DNA of 15,740 nt, taken from NCBI GenBank assembly GCA_023647555.1, contig JALRLY010000204.1:1-15740 (forward strand). The letters are read 5' to 3'. The first letter of the stretch is position 1. The number at the start of each line of letters is the position of its first letter. The stretch comes from Pancytospora philotis. Lineage: Eukaryota > Microsporidia. A model generated the notes under the pieces. The model was given only the letters and a program-made list of their open reading frames with translations, searched no databases and had not been told where the DNA came from. Shown here one piece after another: positions 7,737 through 15,236 of the stretch. Made by a program: the position numbers and the translations under genes.

Positions 7737-8759
7737 ATGCGGCAGAACCGAGAGACGCTCCAGTGCTGCGCGCACTCCGAGAGCGACTGCCGCGCGCTGA
7801 TCCACGCGGCGCGGTGCGGCCTCATCCGGCGGATCGTCGCGCGCCTGAGCAACGCGGAGAAGCGGCGGATCAAGCCCGGCGAGCTGTACATCTTCAACGA
7901 GGCGGAGTCGGGGATACGCCGCTGGACCGACAAGCGGGTGTGGACGCCCAGCCGCGTGCACGGCATCTTCCTCATCTACCGCGACGTGGGCGGTGCGATG
8001 GTGAAGAAGACGTACTCGTGCGAGCTCGACGACGGGAAGTACCACCTTGTGATGTACGGGCTGGTGGAGTGGGAGGAGAGCGGCGAGTGCTGCACCGTCT
8101 TCCACGGCGTGGTCGACCAGATCAAGCTGCAGCTGGGCGGGAGCGCCGCGCTCTGGGCCAAGGAGAGCAAGAGGTACGGCGCAGTGGCGGACCAGGAGCG
8201 CTGGCCGCAAGACGCGCCCGCCGAGCGCGGTGGAATCGCGGCCTATGAACTGCTTGAGCCGGTGGAGAAGCTGTTCGAGCATGCAGAGAGATCGTCAAAT
8301 GCGAACTTCTTCCCCGACCTCTGCCACGCGCGAGCAGAGGCGCCGCCGTGTGCAGCCCCCGCTAAAGATAGCTCGGGCATCTTCTACCCTTCTGAGCTGC
8401 CGCTATCAGACAGTTTTGCGCGCAAGTACTTTGCGGATGCCACGGGCCGCGAGCTATGCAACTACTTCGCAGGCGCTGCAAGCGGCCAGTTCGACTCCGT
8501 GCATGCGGATGCGCAGCCGGAGAGCGTTGCTAGCAACCGCCGCGTGCTAGACTCTGCTGATATTCTTGACAGCCTCGTACGGCCTGGGGCGTCCACCCGC
8601 GAGGAGAACCTCGCCGACTTCAACATTTACCTGAACAGCATCCTCAGCGTCGACGGCAACGACAGCTCCCCGCGCAGCAGGCAGAAGAGCGGCACGGCAG
8701 GGGGGCCCAGGGATAGGAACGGAGAGAGCACCGGCGACCGTGCGGGCGAGTGTATATAA
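7737..8759 (+). CDS. WOPR-domain (Gti1/Pac2, Wor1-like) transcription regulator
   Basis: Putative sequence-specific DNA-binding regulator of the fungal WOPR family (Wor1, Ryp1, Mit1, Gti1, Pac2, Sge1), which control morphology and virulence-type switches. In the 340-residue product the first WOPR half spans about 5-85: ALIHAARCGLI, RRIVARLSNAEKRRIKPGELYIF (seen at about 31-53), then GIRRWTDKRVWTPSR at about 59-73 and FLIYRDV. The W-T-D-x3-W-(S/T)-PSR motif is the family hallmark. The second half (about 88-135, MVKKTYSCELDDGKYHLVMY) follows. The last 200 residues are low-complexity and polar, as is usual for the family. The start at 7737 has TTTATAA beginning 27 nt upstream; an in-frame ATG at 7530, after CCC, is an alternative. 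Nothing in the sequence identifies its targets. Confidence 0.85.
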   Translation: MRQNRETLQCCAHSESDCRALIHAARCGLIRRIVARLSNAEKRRIKPGELYIFNEAESGIRRWTDKRVWTPSRVHGIFLIYRDVGGAMVKKTYSCELDDGKYHLVMYGLVEWEESGECCTVFHGVVDQIKLQLGGSAALWAKESKRYGAVADQERWPQDAPAERGGIAAYELLEPVEKLFEHAERSSNANFFPDLCHARAEAPPCAAPAKDSSGIFYPSELPLSDSFARKYFADATGRELCNYFAGAASGQFDSVHADAQPESVASNRRVLDSADILDSLVRPGASTREENLADFNIYLNSILSVDGNDSSPRSRQKSGTAGGPRDRNGESTGDRAGECI

Positions 8760-8937
8760 ATTTGTGCAGCTACGGAAATAGTTTTGGATGCAACAAAGAC
8801 TGATTTTATTTTTCTGACTTGGTACTGTTAAGCCTATCCATGCGCGGTTGTCGTACAACTTCTTTGACAATAATCAACGCTGCCCTGCTAGTGCTGCCAA
8901 ACGGGGTAAATAACATCAAACGTGTCTCAGCTCGCCG

Positions 8938-8943
8938 TTATAA
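8938..8943 (+). promoter_or_regulatory. TATA-like element before the 8964 gene
   Basis: TTATAA begins 26 nt upstream of the ATG at 8964. Confidence 0.5.
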
Positions 8944-8963
8944 GCACAGTGACGTAAATAAAC

Positions 8964-9851
8964 ATGCTGCTATACTGGACAGCCCTCCGAAGCATCGGCG
9001 CCATCGCCAGCGCGAGCAGCAGGCTCCCCGCGTCGGTCCCCGGCTCCATAAGGGGCATAGACGCCACGAACGACACCTACGACTACGCCCCGGGCTCCGA
9101 GTCCGGCGCGCTCTACGGCGCCAGGGAGCGCACGGCGGCGCGGGACAGACTGCCCGGCCTGTCGGGCGACGGCGAGCTGGTCGCGAGCAAGGAGGATATC
9201 ATCAAGATGGTCGAGAAGAACGAGAACAGCCTCATTAAGGGGATCAAGGACCTGGAGAAGAGCAGCGCCAAGAAGCTCATCAAAGACATCGATAGGCTGA
9301 GCAAGAGCGCCGACAAAAAGGCGGCCGAGTCTGCCGTTGGGCTGGCGGATGCGCTGGGCAGCAGCGCGAAGGCCGCGTCCGGCGATGCCGACAAGGCGGG
9401 TGCCAAGAAGCTCACGCAGAACATCCTGATAAAGCAGAATATCAACAAGGTGAAGATCTCAACGAAGAACGTCGCGGGCACCAAGGAGCGCAGCGAGAGC
9501 CCCGCGGCGAGCCCCGCGCCGGAGCTGCTCATGGCCAACAGCGAGGCGCCCGCCGGGCCCGCGCCCATGGTGGACACCCCGATGAAGAAGCTCACCGATC
9601 TCTTCTTCAGGCCCGCGATCGTGACCAAGACTGGGATACTGTCCAAGGAGGACGCGCAGACGCTCATCATGAATAACAACAAACTCAAGAGCCTCATCGC
9701 GCAGTTCGACCGCATCTACAGCTCCACCATGCCGATCCTCAAGAACTTCCTCGAGGGGCACGACAACCAGGGGATTCCGTACGAGGCCGAGGAGCTGCCC
9801 AAGGATGTGATGAAGTACCAGGTCATCGAGGTGACAGAAAAGCAGAAATAA
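8964..9851 (+). CDS. Putative secreted, cysteine-free, Lys/Ala/Ser-rich protein of unknown function
   Basis: A 295-residue protein that I do not recognise. Residues 1-19 (MLLYWTALRSIGAIASASS) look like a signal peptide. The middle (about 75-175) is rich in lysine, alanine and serine, with probable helical or coiled-coil stretches such as EDIIKMVEKNENSLIKGIKD. A Pro/Ala/Ser linker (about 175-205) follows, then a less biased C-terminal part (about 207-295) with KLTDLFFRPAIVTKTGILS. There is no cysteine and no second membrane segment. A secreted lysine-rich protein in a microsporidian could belong to the spore wall or polar tube, but it lacks the cysteines of PTP1/PTP2, so no family is claimed. 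The ATG has TTATAA beginning 26 nt upstream, and AATAAA overlaps the stop codon. It converges on the small 9914-10201 gene. Confidence 0.82.
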   Translation: MLLYWTALRSIGAIASASSRLPASVPGSIRGIDATNDTYDYAPGSESGALYGARERTAARDRLPGLSGDGELVASKEDIIKMVEKNENSLIKGIKDLEKSSAKKLIKDIDRLSKSADKKAAESAVGLADALGSSAKAASGDADKAGAKKLTQNILIKQNINKVKISTKNVAGTKERSESPAASPAPELLMANSEAPAGPAPMVDTPMKKLTDLFFRPAIVTKTGILSKEDAQTLIMNNNKLKSLIAQFDRIYSSTMPILKNFLEGHDNQGIPYEAEELPKDVMKYQVIEVTEKQK

Positions 9852-9913
9852 ATTTAATTTCTATTAAAAAGGATAAGAAGAAGCACTGTGGTACACGCAG
9901 GAGTTTACTTGTG

Positions 9914-10201
9914 CTACTTGGTGAAGTTCAACTTCTTGACGCATCTACGCGCAGTCTCCAGGCTCTCGCCAGAGCTGCTCGTGCCGTTCATCGTGATGTA
10001 GCGCTTGGAGCTCGGACTGCCGCCAACCTGCACCAGCGCGCCGGGCGAGAGCAGCAGCGAGTCCCGCTTGGGCGTGAGCGTGCCGAGGATGCTGAACAGG
10101 CGCGCGTCGGCCTTGCGGTCCGCCCTGCTCAGCCGCCCCGCATCATCCGCGGGCTGCGATGCGGGCGTCTTCCCTGATGCGACGACGCCGGGCCGGAGCA
10201 T
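9914..10201 (-). CDS. Small protein of unknown function (95 aa)
   Basis: I do not recognise this protein. From the chosen ATG it has 95 residues: a polar N-terminus with a basic Arg/Lys patch, then a middle stretch RLFSILGTLTPKRDSLLLSPG with a serine-rich C-terminal half (SSSGESLETARR) ending in a basic KKLNF. It has no membrane segment. It is supported by G/C-rich third codon positions, by filling the gap between two sure genes, and by a TATTTAAATAA element beginning 27 nt upstream of this ATG. The frame is open further to an ATG at 10351 (145 residues), but that extension would be translated through the AT-rich element and is less likely. Confidence 0.55.
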   Translation of the reverse strand: MLRPGVVASGKTPASQPADDAGRLSRADRKADARLFSILGTLTPKRDSLLLSPGALVQVGGSPSSKRYITMNGTSSSGESLETARRCVKKLNFTK

Positions 10202-10228
10202 GAGCCGGCCCTGAAAATTATTTAAATA
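10202..10228 (-). promoter_or_regulatory. AT-rich start element of the 95-aa gene
   Basis: On the minus strand TATTTAAATAATTTT begins 27 nt upstream of the ATG at 10201, followed by AGGGCCGG close to the ATG. Confidence 0.4.
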
Positions 10229-10454
10229 TTTTTGGCGGGAATCCGCACAGGCAGCCGTTGGTGGGTGTGCTGGAAAGCAAAGGCTAGACGAATTACGCGC
10301 CGATTTGTGCGGTGAAAGGCCATTGGGCATGCGCCTGCCTGATACTATCATGTATTCAAAAATAGCTTGGTGCGGGCTAATGCAGTACGGGTATTCAACG
10401 CTCTCTTGGCCGCAGCCACAGGCGCCTCTAGAGCGCTTTACCTAACAGCTGCAC

Positions 10455-10478
10455 AAAATTTACCAGCAGGCCCAGCCC
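10455..10478 (+). promoter_or_regulatory. AAAATTTA and CCC before cyclophilin
   Basis: AAAATTTA begins 24 nt upstream of the ATG and GCCC abuts the ATG at 10479. Both microsporidian-type start signals are present. Confidence 0.55.
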
Positions 10479-11117
10479 ATGCTTTTCGGCCTATTCGCTG
10501 CGGCGGCGCTGTGCGCAGTCGTCAAAGACAAGGATGTCGCGGCGCTGGTCGAAAAATACAGGAGCCTCACGCCGTACATGGAGATCAGCTACACGCCGGC
10601 TGGCAAGAACAAGCCCATCGAGGAGAAGATCGAGTTCGAGCTCGACTGGAAGCGGACGCCGCGCACGGCGCTCAACTTCGCAATGCTGCTGGCGGGCGAG
10701 GACACCACCAGCGACGACAGTAGCACAGCGAAGCTCAGCTACAAGGGCAACGCCTTCCACCGGATCATAAAGGACTTCATGATGCAGGGCGGCGACATCA
10801 CGCACGGAAACGGCAGCGGCGGCTACAGCATCTACGGCCCCAAGTTTGCCGACGAGGACTTCAGCGCGAAGCACGAGGGCCTGGGGATGCTGAGCATGGC
10901 GAACAGCGGGCCCGATTCGAACTCCAGCCAGTTCTTCATCACGTTCATAAAAACGGGCTGGCTGGACGGCAAGCACGTCGTGTTCGGCAGGGTGGCGCGC
11001 AACTACCTGCACATCATCGAAGACATCAACAAGATCGACTTCCACAAGTCTGTGCCCGTATACCCCGTTACGATCGTCAATTGCGGCCTGGAGAAAAAGA
11101 CGCGGTCGCAGCTTTGA
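10479..11117 (+). CDS. Secretory cyclophilin-type peptidyl-prolyl isomerase
   Basis: Cyclophilin fold isomerase that catalyses proline cis-trans change during folding, likely in the ER or secreted. Residues 1-13 (MLFGLFAAAALCA) form a short signal peptide. The cyclophilin domain follows after a 20-residue charged stretch. All main active-site residues of cyclophilin A can be placed: FHRIIKDFMMQGGD at about 93-106 gives Arg95, Phe100, Met101 and Gln103; MAN at 140-142; SQFFI at about 150-154 with Phe153; GWLDGKHVVFG at 160-170 with Trp161 and His166. So it should be active and able to bind cyclosporin. The C-terminus (KKTRSQL) is not a KDEL/HDEL-type retention signal. The ATG follows CAGCCC directly, with AAAATTTA 24 nt upstream. 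Confidence 0.95.
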   Translation: MLFGLFAAAALCAVVKDKDVAALVEKYRSLTPYMEISYTPAGKNKPIEEKIEFELDWKRTPRTALNFAMLLAGEDTTSDDSSTAKLSYKGNAFHRIIKDFMMQGGDITHGNGSGGYSIYGPKFADEDFSAKHEGLGMLSMANSGPDSNSSQFFITFIKTGWLDGKHVVFGRVARNYLHIIEDINKIDFHKSVPVYPVTIVNCGLEKKTRSQL

Positions 11118-11352
11118 GGTAAATTTGCTTTCCAAGACGCGGTTTTTTCATTTTGGGCGGCAACTGTGGTTTGACAATACGCGCTGTTCAACCTCCTGCA
11201 AAGGCTTTTCTGTCTGGGCGTTAGTTGATGCACTTCTTGTTTCGATAGGGCGCTTTTACCGTCGTCCGCTGGTGTGGGCTATGAGAAGATGCGCCCGCGC
11301 CTCGGGTGAATTTCAAAACGTACATTTAAGAGCATTTCCAGAGTATTTACTT

Positions 11353-13323
11353 TTAGAGCAACATGGAGAGCGCACATCCAACCAAGATAACCACGCCCGC
11401 GCCGGCCAAACATTGTAAGACCACACGTCCGCGCTTCTGCGGTGCCGCTTTCGACTGGCTGTCGGTGCGCTTGCTCTTCTGCTCCGCCTTCTGCGCCGAA
11501 CCCGCGGATGCAGCGCCCGAAGGCTTCTGCAGCTCCGCTGCCTTCGTTGTCCTTTCAACGCTGCTGCTGTCAGATGCCCAGAATATGGAGCTTGAATCGC
11601 TGCTGCTCGCCCACGACCTCCTTCTCCGCGGCCGGCAGCACGGGCAAACACAATCACTACTGCGCAACGGATTGGTGGTTTCGTCGGCCAGGCTCTCCTC
11701 GCTCTCAGAAGTACCGGACCAGTGCATGCCTGCGTAACAGTTCATAGTGCCGTTGTAGCACCGCTGTCCTTGGAGGCTATAGTTAACCGGGGCCGCAGGG
11801 GCGTATTTGCAGCACTGCGTGGCGTTAGAGAGTTCTCCGCTGTTCAGATCATCGACCAATGTTTCCGCGGAATAGAAGCAATCTTCGGAGTCGCTGCTGG
11901 CAGCACTCCTGAGAACCGAGTAGGTCGCCGTGTCGATAGATGGCCCGGCGCGGAGCACGCCGAGGGGCGCGCCGACGCTGCTCACTGGCGCGAGCGGGAA
12001 CTCTTTGACTGTGCTGCCGTAACTCGTGCTCATGCTGTCGCTCACATACCCATTCACCCGATCTGCCGAGCCACTGCCCCCTTCCCTCGCCAGAGCGCCG
12101 TTTGCCGCTGCATATGCCCGCGCATCGCTTGAGTGTTTCAAGACTTGCTCTGCCTCTGCGATTGCATTGCTCAAACAGCTGGCAAAAGGCGCCGCCGCGT
12201 GCACGTGCTTGGCGCTGCACGACCTACGGCTATGGGGCTTCTTCGCCGGGCATGTGCACTCGGGAGCATCGCATGCACCGATCAGCGACTCAATGCTGTC
12301 TTCCCACATGGATCCGATATCGGCGCTCCTTCCCGATACCGATGCGGTCATGGAGCCCAGTGGACTGCTGGGGCAGTCCTTGTCCGCCGATGCAGACTCT
12401 GCGGACACGCTCGGCGCCGCTGAGTCCGTGGCGCGCCAGCTCCCATCATCCGTAAGCGCTACGAGCCGGTAGTTATCCGGGGCAAACTGACTCATTAGTT
12501 TCCTTCTCGCATGCGCCTCGTCGCTGGATCCATCGTCCGAGTCGTCAGTGCCCGCTTCCGTCCGCTTATCTTCCAGCAGCCGGGTGAAGAGCGCGCGGTT
12601 GCTGTAGAACGACGTAAGATCAGCACCGGCTCCGAAGAAATTCTTGACAAGCGCCAGCCGGTAGTCAGTGCAGGTATCAAAATCTGCAAAGAACTGCTTT
12701 AGATCGCTCAGCTGCTTCTGGTCGATCTGGAACAGCAGCTGCTCCCCGCGCAGGCCGCCGTAGTTCCAAAAGCCAGCATCCCGCTGCTCGGCCGCGCAGA
12801 CTGCTTCACCCCTCGCGGATGTAAAGATCGGATGCGTTGGCGGCGGCTGCTGGCAGGCCGGGCATGCAGACTCCTCATCATTCGTGCAAACCGCATCTGC
12901 GCTGTTTTTCTTCGCGAAGTACAGCTTGAGCTTGCCATCCGCGGATTTCTCCAGTATGTCGAAGAACCGCAGCGTGCCGCGCATTGCGGCGTAGCAGCTA
13001 ATGCACACGTACTTGCCCGCGCCGAGATCCTCGCTCGAAATGCCGGCAGCCTGTAAGAGCATAACGTGGTCTTGTGCATAGCTGCCCCGGGACGCGCTGT
13101 CTTCAGACGGGTGCCTGCCGTGTCCGGCCCCATCTGAGACCGCCCGGTGCCCAAGATGCCACTGGCACGCGCAAGCGGGCGTATCGGGGACCAATTCCTC
13201 GAGCAGCCTGCTTTCGAAGATCTCAACCGCGTGCTCGTGGCCAGATGGTGCCGTATGATGCGTCCCGCAAGCAATTGCGTAAATGCTCCCCAACTGTGTG
13301 TGTGACCAGAGCCATCTCCGCAT
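11353..13323 (-). CDS. Large Cys/Ser-rich protein with C-terminal membrane segment, unknown function
   Basis: A 656-residue protein that I do not recognise. The N-terminal third has paired cysteines that look zinc-binding: CAC at 51-53, YVCISC at 106-110, and ACPACQ at 153-158. A helical stretch around 186-255 (LLFQIDQKQLSDLKQFF, FYSNRALFTRLLEDK) is the most globular part. From about 258 it is acidic and serine-rich with scattered cysteines (CTCPAKK, CVCPCCRPRRRR). The last 23 residues (VVLQCLAGAGVVILVGCALSMLL), after a basic KRGR, form one membrane segment at the very end. This means a tail-anchored protein, or a GPI signal if the weak hydrophobic N-terminus is a signal peptide. About 27 cysteines in all. 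CCC touches the ATG and AT-rich TATA-like sequence lies 27-31 nt upstream, so the start is well supported. Confidence 0.85.
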   Translation of the reverse strand: MRRWLWSHTQLGSIYAIACGTHHTAPSGHEHAVEIFESRLLEELVPDTPACACQWHLGHRAVSDGAGHGRHPSEDSASRGSYAQDHVMLLQAAGISSEDLGAGKYVCISCYAAMRGTLRFFDILEKSADGKLKLYFAKKNSADAVCTNDEESACPACQQPPPTHPIFTSARGEAVCAAEQRDAGFWNYGGLRGEQLLFQIDQKQLSDLKQFFADFDTCTDYRLALVKNFFGAGADLTSFYSNRALFTRLLEDKRTEAGTDDSDDGSSDEAHARRKLMSQFAPDNYRLVALTDDGSWRATDSAAPSVSAESASADKDCPSSPLGSMTASVSGRSADIGSMWEDSIESLIGACDAPECTCPAKKPHSRRSCSAKHVHAAAPFASCLSNAIAEAEQVLKHSSDARAYAAANGALAREGGSGSADRVNGYVSDSMSTSYGSTVKEFPLAPVSSVGAPLGVLRAGPSIDTATYSVLRSAASSDSEDCFYSAETLVDDLNSGELSNATQCCKYAPAAPVNYSLQGQRCYNGTMNCYAGMHWSGTSESEESLADETTNPLRSSDCVCPCCRPRRRRSWASSSDSSSIFWASDSSSVERTTKAAELQKPSGAASAGSAQKAEQKSKRTDSQSKAAPQKRGRVVLQCLAGAGVVILVGCALSMLL

Positions 13324-13354
13324 GGGACGTGCTGCAATTATTCTTAAATATAAA
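13324..13354 (-). promoter_or_regulatory. Start signals of the 656-aa gene
   Basis: On the minus strand CCC (13326-13324) touches the ATG. TTTATATTTAAG begins 31 nt upstream, with TATTTAA inside it beginning at 27. Confidence 0.5.
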
Positions 13355-14306
13355 TTATATCACAATAAACAGACATTATTTATTAATTAACTGATAAATT
13401 GGTAAGAATGAGCGCAATAAACAATTTTTGAGTAATTTTACAAGTTAAGCGATGGACAGTGGCGCATCAGCCCGCTGCCGACTAAAGAGCGTATTTGCAC
13501 TTTCAAGTGTGATCGGATGCGCGATGATAACATCACGGCTACATGGAGACGCGGCCCTGATCCTCGGCAATATTTACAGTCTTGATAGTTCTATGTAGAG
13601 TTGGCATCAATCATCATGAAGATCAAAGCCGACTAGCCAGCCCAGTAAAAGTAATGCATACGGATCGTGGTACTAATGAAGTGCCCATGTGCCAAGTGGC
13701 CAGCGATCATCATATTATCAGTGCTATCATGCCTGGCATTTATTTACACACAAATTAGGTAATTAAATGTAGACTATAAACATTCATCTAGTAAGATAGA
13801 TATCCCTGAAACTTGATCAAATGCTGCCTTTGGTGGATGGTTAGCTGGGAAAAACAAGCTTACTGCAACCAGAAGAAATATAACGCAGTCATTTACAGAG
13901 CGGCCTTAATAGATACTGCGCTAAGTAAAGGATACCGCACTCAGTTATGCAGGTAGTGATGCGCATGCTGCGTTTGAACTTCTATATTAGGCCCAATCGA
14001 TGGCCAGCTTCATAATTGATTCGTGTTCGTTCATTTACGTCGGCGCGAGCCAGTGTTGCAGCTTCCGCTGCACATACAGGGTCTGAGATCACTGACGCAT
14101 AGCAGTGGTAAGCTTTGCAGCCGCAGTTGTATCAGATGCTCGGACTCCACAGGACTTAAAAGTCCTCGAGCCTGTATCTTTGGCCTGCTGCAGCTTTGCC
14201 GCATGGCTGCACTCGGCGCGTCGCTGATCAAGGCAGAAAATCGCTTGGCGCGCAGAGAATGAGTCAGCAATACAGTGTATCTGCGTTATCGCAATCGTTC
14301 GACTGC

Positions 14307-14314
14307 TATATAAA
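14307..14314 (+). promoter_or_regulatory. TATATAAA before the orphan frame
   Basis: TATATAAA begins 28 nt upstream of the ATG at 14335, matching the spacing at the sure genes. Confidence 0.4.
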
Positions 14315-14334
14315 CGACGCGAGGCGATGTCTTT

Positions 14335-14817
14335 ATGGATGTGTGCCATGGACTGGCTGCGCTCTTCACCCCGGGCAGCACGGCAATCAACGAGACTGGC
14401 CAGGGCACGAGCCCGTCTTCGCTCCCGCATCTTGGCCCTGGGCAGTGCTCAGATCTCTTCTCCGGAGCTTTAAAGCAGGTGGAAGCGGAGGAGTTGATGG
14501 ATAAGGGGATCGGCGGGATACTCTTCAACTGCTACTTCCCAGGCCGGCTGCTAGTCGCAGAAAGCGAAAGAGCGAACGGGTCGCTGCCGATACTGCGCAA
14601 AGTGGCGCCAGGGATGCGTTCACGGAAGACACCGCCAGACAGACCCGCAGATGCCGCCGAGGCAGGCACTCGCGCCATGCTAAGATGGGCCGCGAGGAAC
14701 GAAATGGGAGGACAGAGGACGCCACATCAAACTACAGCGCGGCCGGCGACGACCTTTACTCAGTTCTACGCGCTGCCAGATTCGAACCGCCCCGCACATA
14801 TGCCAAAATGCAACTGA
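14335..14817 (+). CDS. Possible orphan gene, 160 aa, unknown function
   Basis: I do not recognise this protein. It starts MDVCHGLAALFTPGSTAI and holds a short hydrophobic stretch at about 59-74 (GIGGILFNCYFPGRLL), then a basic, proline- and threonine-rich C-terminal half. It has no known motif. Two points favour a real gene: many third codon positions are G or C as in the sure genes, and TATATAAA begins 28 nt before the ATG. Against it, several other frames overlap it on both strands, it lies in a decayed-looking region, and it could be a relic of a longer gene. Confidence 0.35.
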   Translation: MDVCHGLAALFTPGSTAINETGQGTSPSSLPHLGPGQCSDLFSGALKQVEAEELMDKGIGGILFNCYFPGRLLVAESERANGSLPILRKVAPGMRSRKTPPDRPADAAEAGTRAMLRWAARNEMGGQRTPHQTTARPATTFTQFYALPDSNRPAHMPKCN

Positions 14818-14953
14818 CGTTCGTCGATGCCAGTGCAAATGGTATCATGCACGAGCATAATGACATTATCTCTACCTGTAGCAACGGGCATTTAGCTACG
14901 TGCAAAATGTACCCCATTCGATGAGTGATAATAAATTCTCATTCGACACTATC

Positions 14954-15236
14954 ATGTGCAGCAAAATGCTGAACTAGGCGCCCACAGGTCCCACAACGAA
15001 GATCCGAACCAAATGTTATCCCCCATTGGCTACTTCTACCTCAAAGCCGGGCGCTTTAAGCACTTCTGTGCCGCATGGGAGAAGAGCAGCAGCAACTCCG
15101 AGTTCTATACCTCGCAGAATGATGTGAACCGCATACTGAAAAAGGTGGACGCCAGAACGCCCTTCCGCCAGCTCTGTGCCCACACAAGCAGCTGTTCAGC
15201 AGACTAGTATTTGCGAGGAACACTCTCGAGGGGCTG
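14954..15236 (+). pseudogene. Broken open frame of unknown origin
   Basis: A gene-like stretch with G/C-rich third positions runs in one frame from 14956 to 15206 (for example SPIGYFYLKAGRFKHFC and ILKKVDARTPFRQLCAH) and then stops. The next frame continues the gene-like codons from about 15183 (KQLFSRLVFARNTLEGL). The switch falls at a CACACA run near 15181-15186, where gain of one CA would explain it. Upstream, an ATG at 14954, with ATAATAAA beginning 27 nt before it, is also out of frame with the body. So two lesions are likely. The ancestral product is not recognised. Confidence 0.35.

Larger units (their letters stand above)
13324..14334. other. About 1 kb without a recognisable gene
   Basis: The sequence is more AT-rich than the gene-bearing part, and its frames are broken by many stops. 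The only short frames are a 48-codon ATG frame at 13452-13598 and frames around 14023-14262 that lack ATG starts. None has the TATA-like element at the usual distance. A 16-bp near-palindrome AGGACTTAAAAGTCCT lies at 14151-14166. No tRNA or snRNA was recognised. It may be decayed sequence leading into a mobile-element region. Confidence 0.5.

Noticed and set aside
10202..10351. Longer 145-residue version of the small minus-strand gene
   Set aside because: The extension would be read through the AT-rich element that lies at the usual promoter distance from the shorter start. Kept only as an alternative.
11125..11418. 97-codon plus-strand frame between cyclophilin and the 656-aa gene
   Set aside because: It starts at TTG, overlaps the 3' end of a well-supported gene and shows no gene-like features.
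13452..13598. 48-codon ATG frame after the 656-aa gene
   Set aside because: Short, no TATA-like element at the usual distance and no known product.
14765..14845. tRNA T-arm-like TTCGAAT on the minus strand
   Set aside because: The flanking five-base arms do not pair, and no acceptor, D or anticodon arm could be placed.
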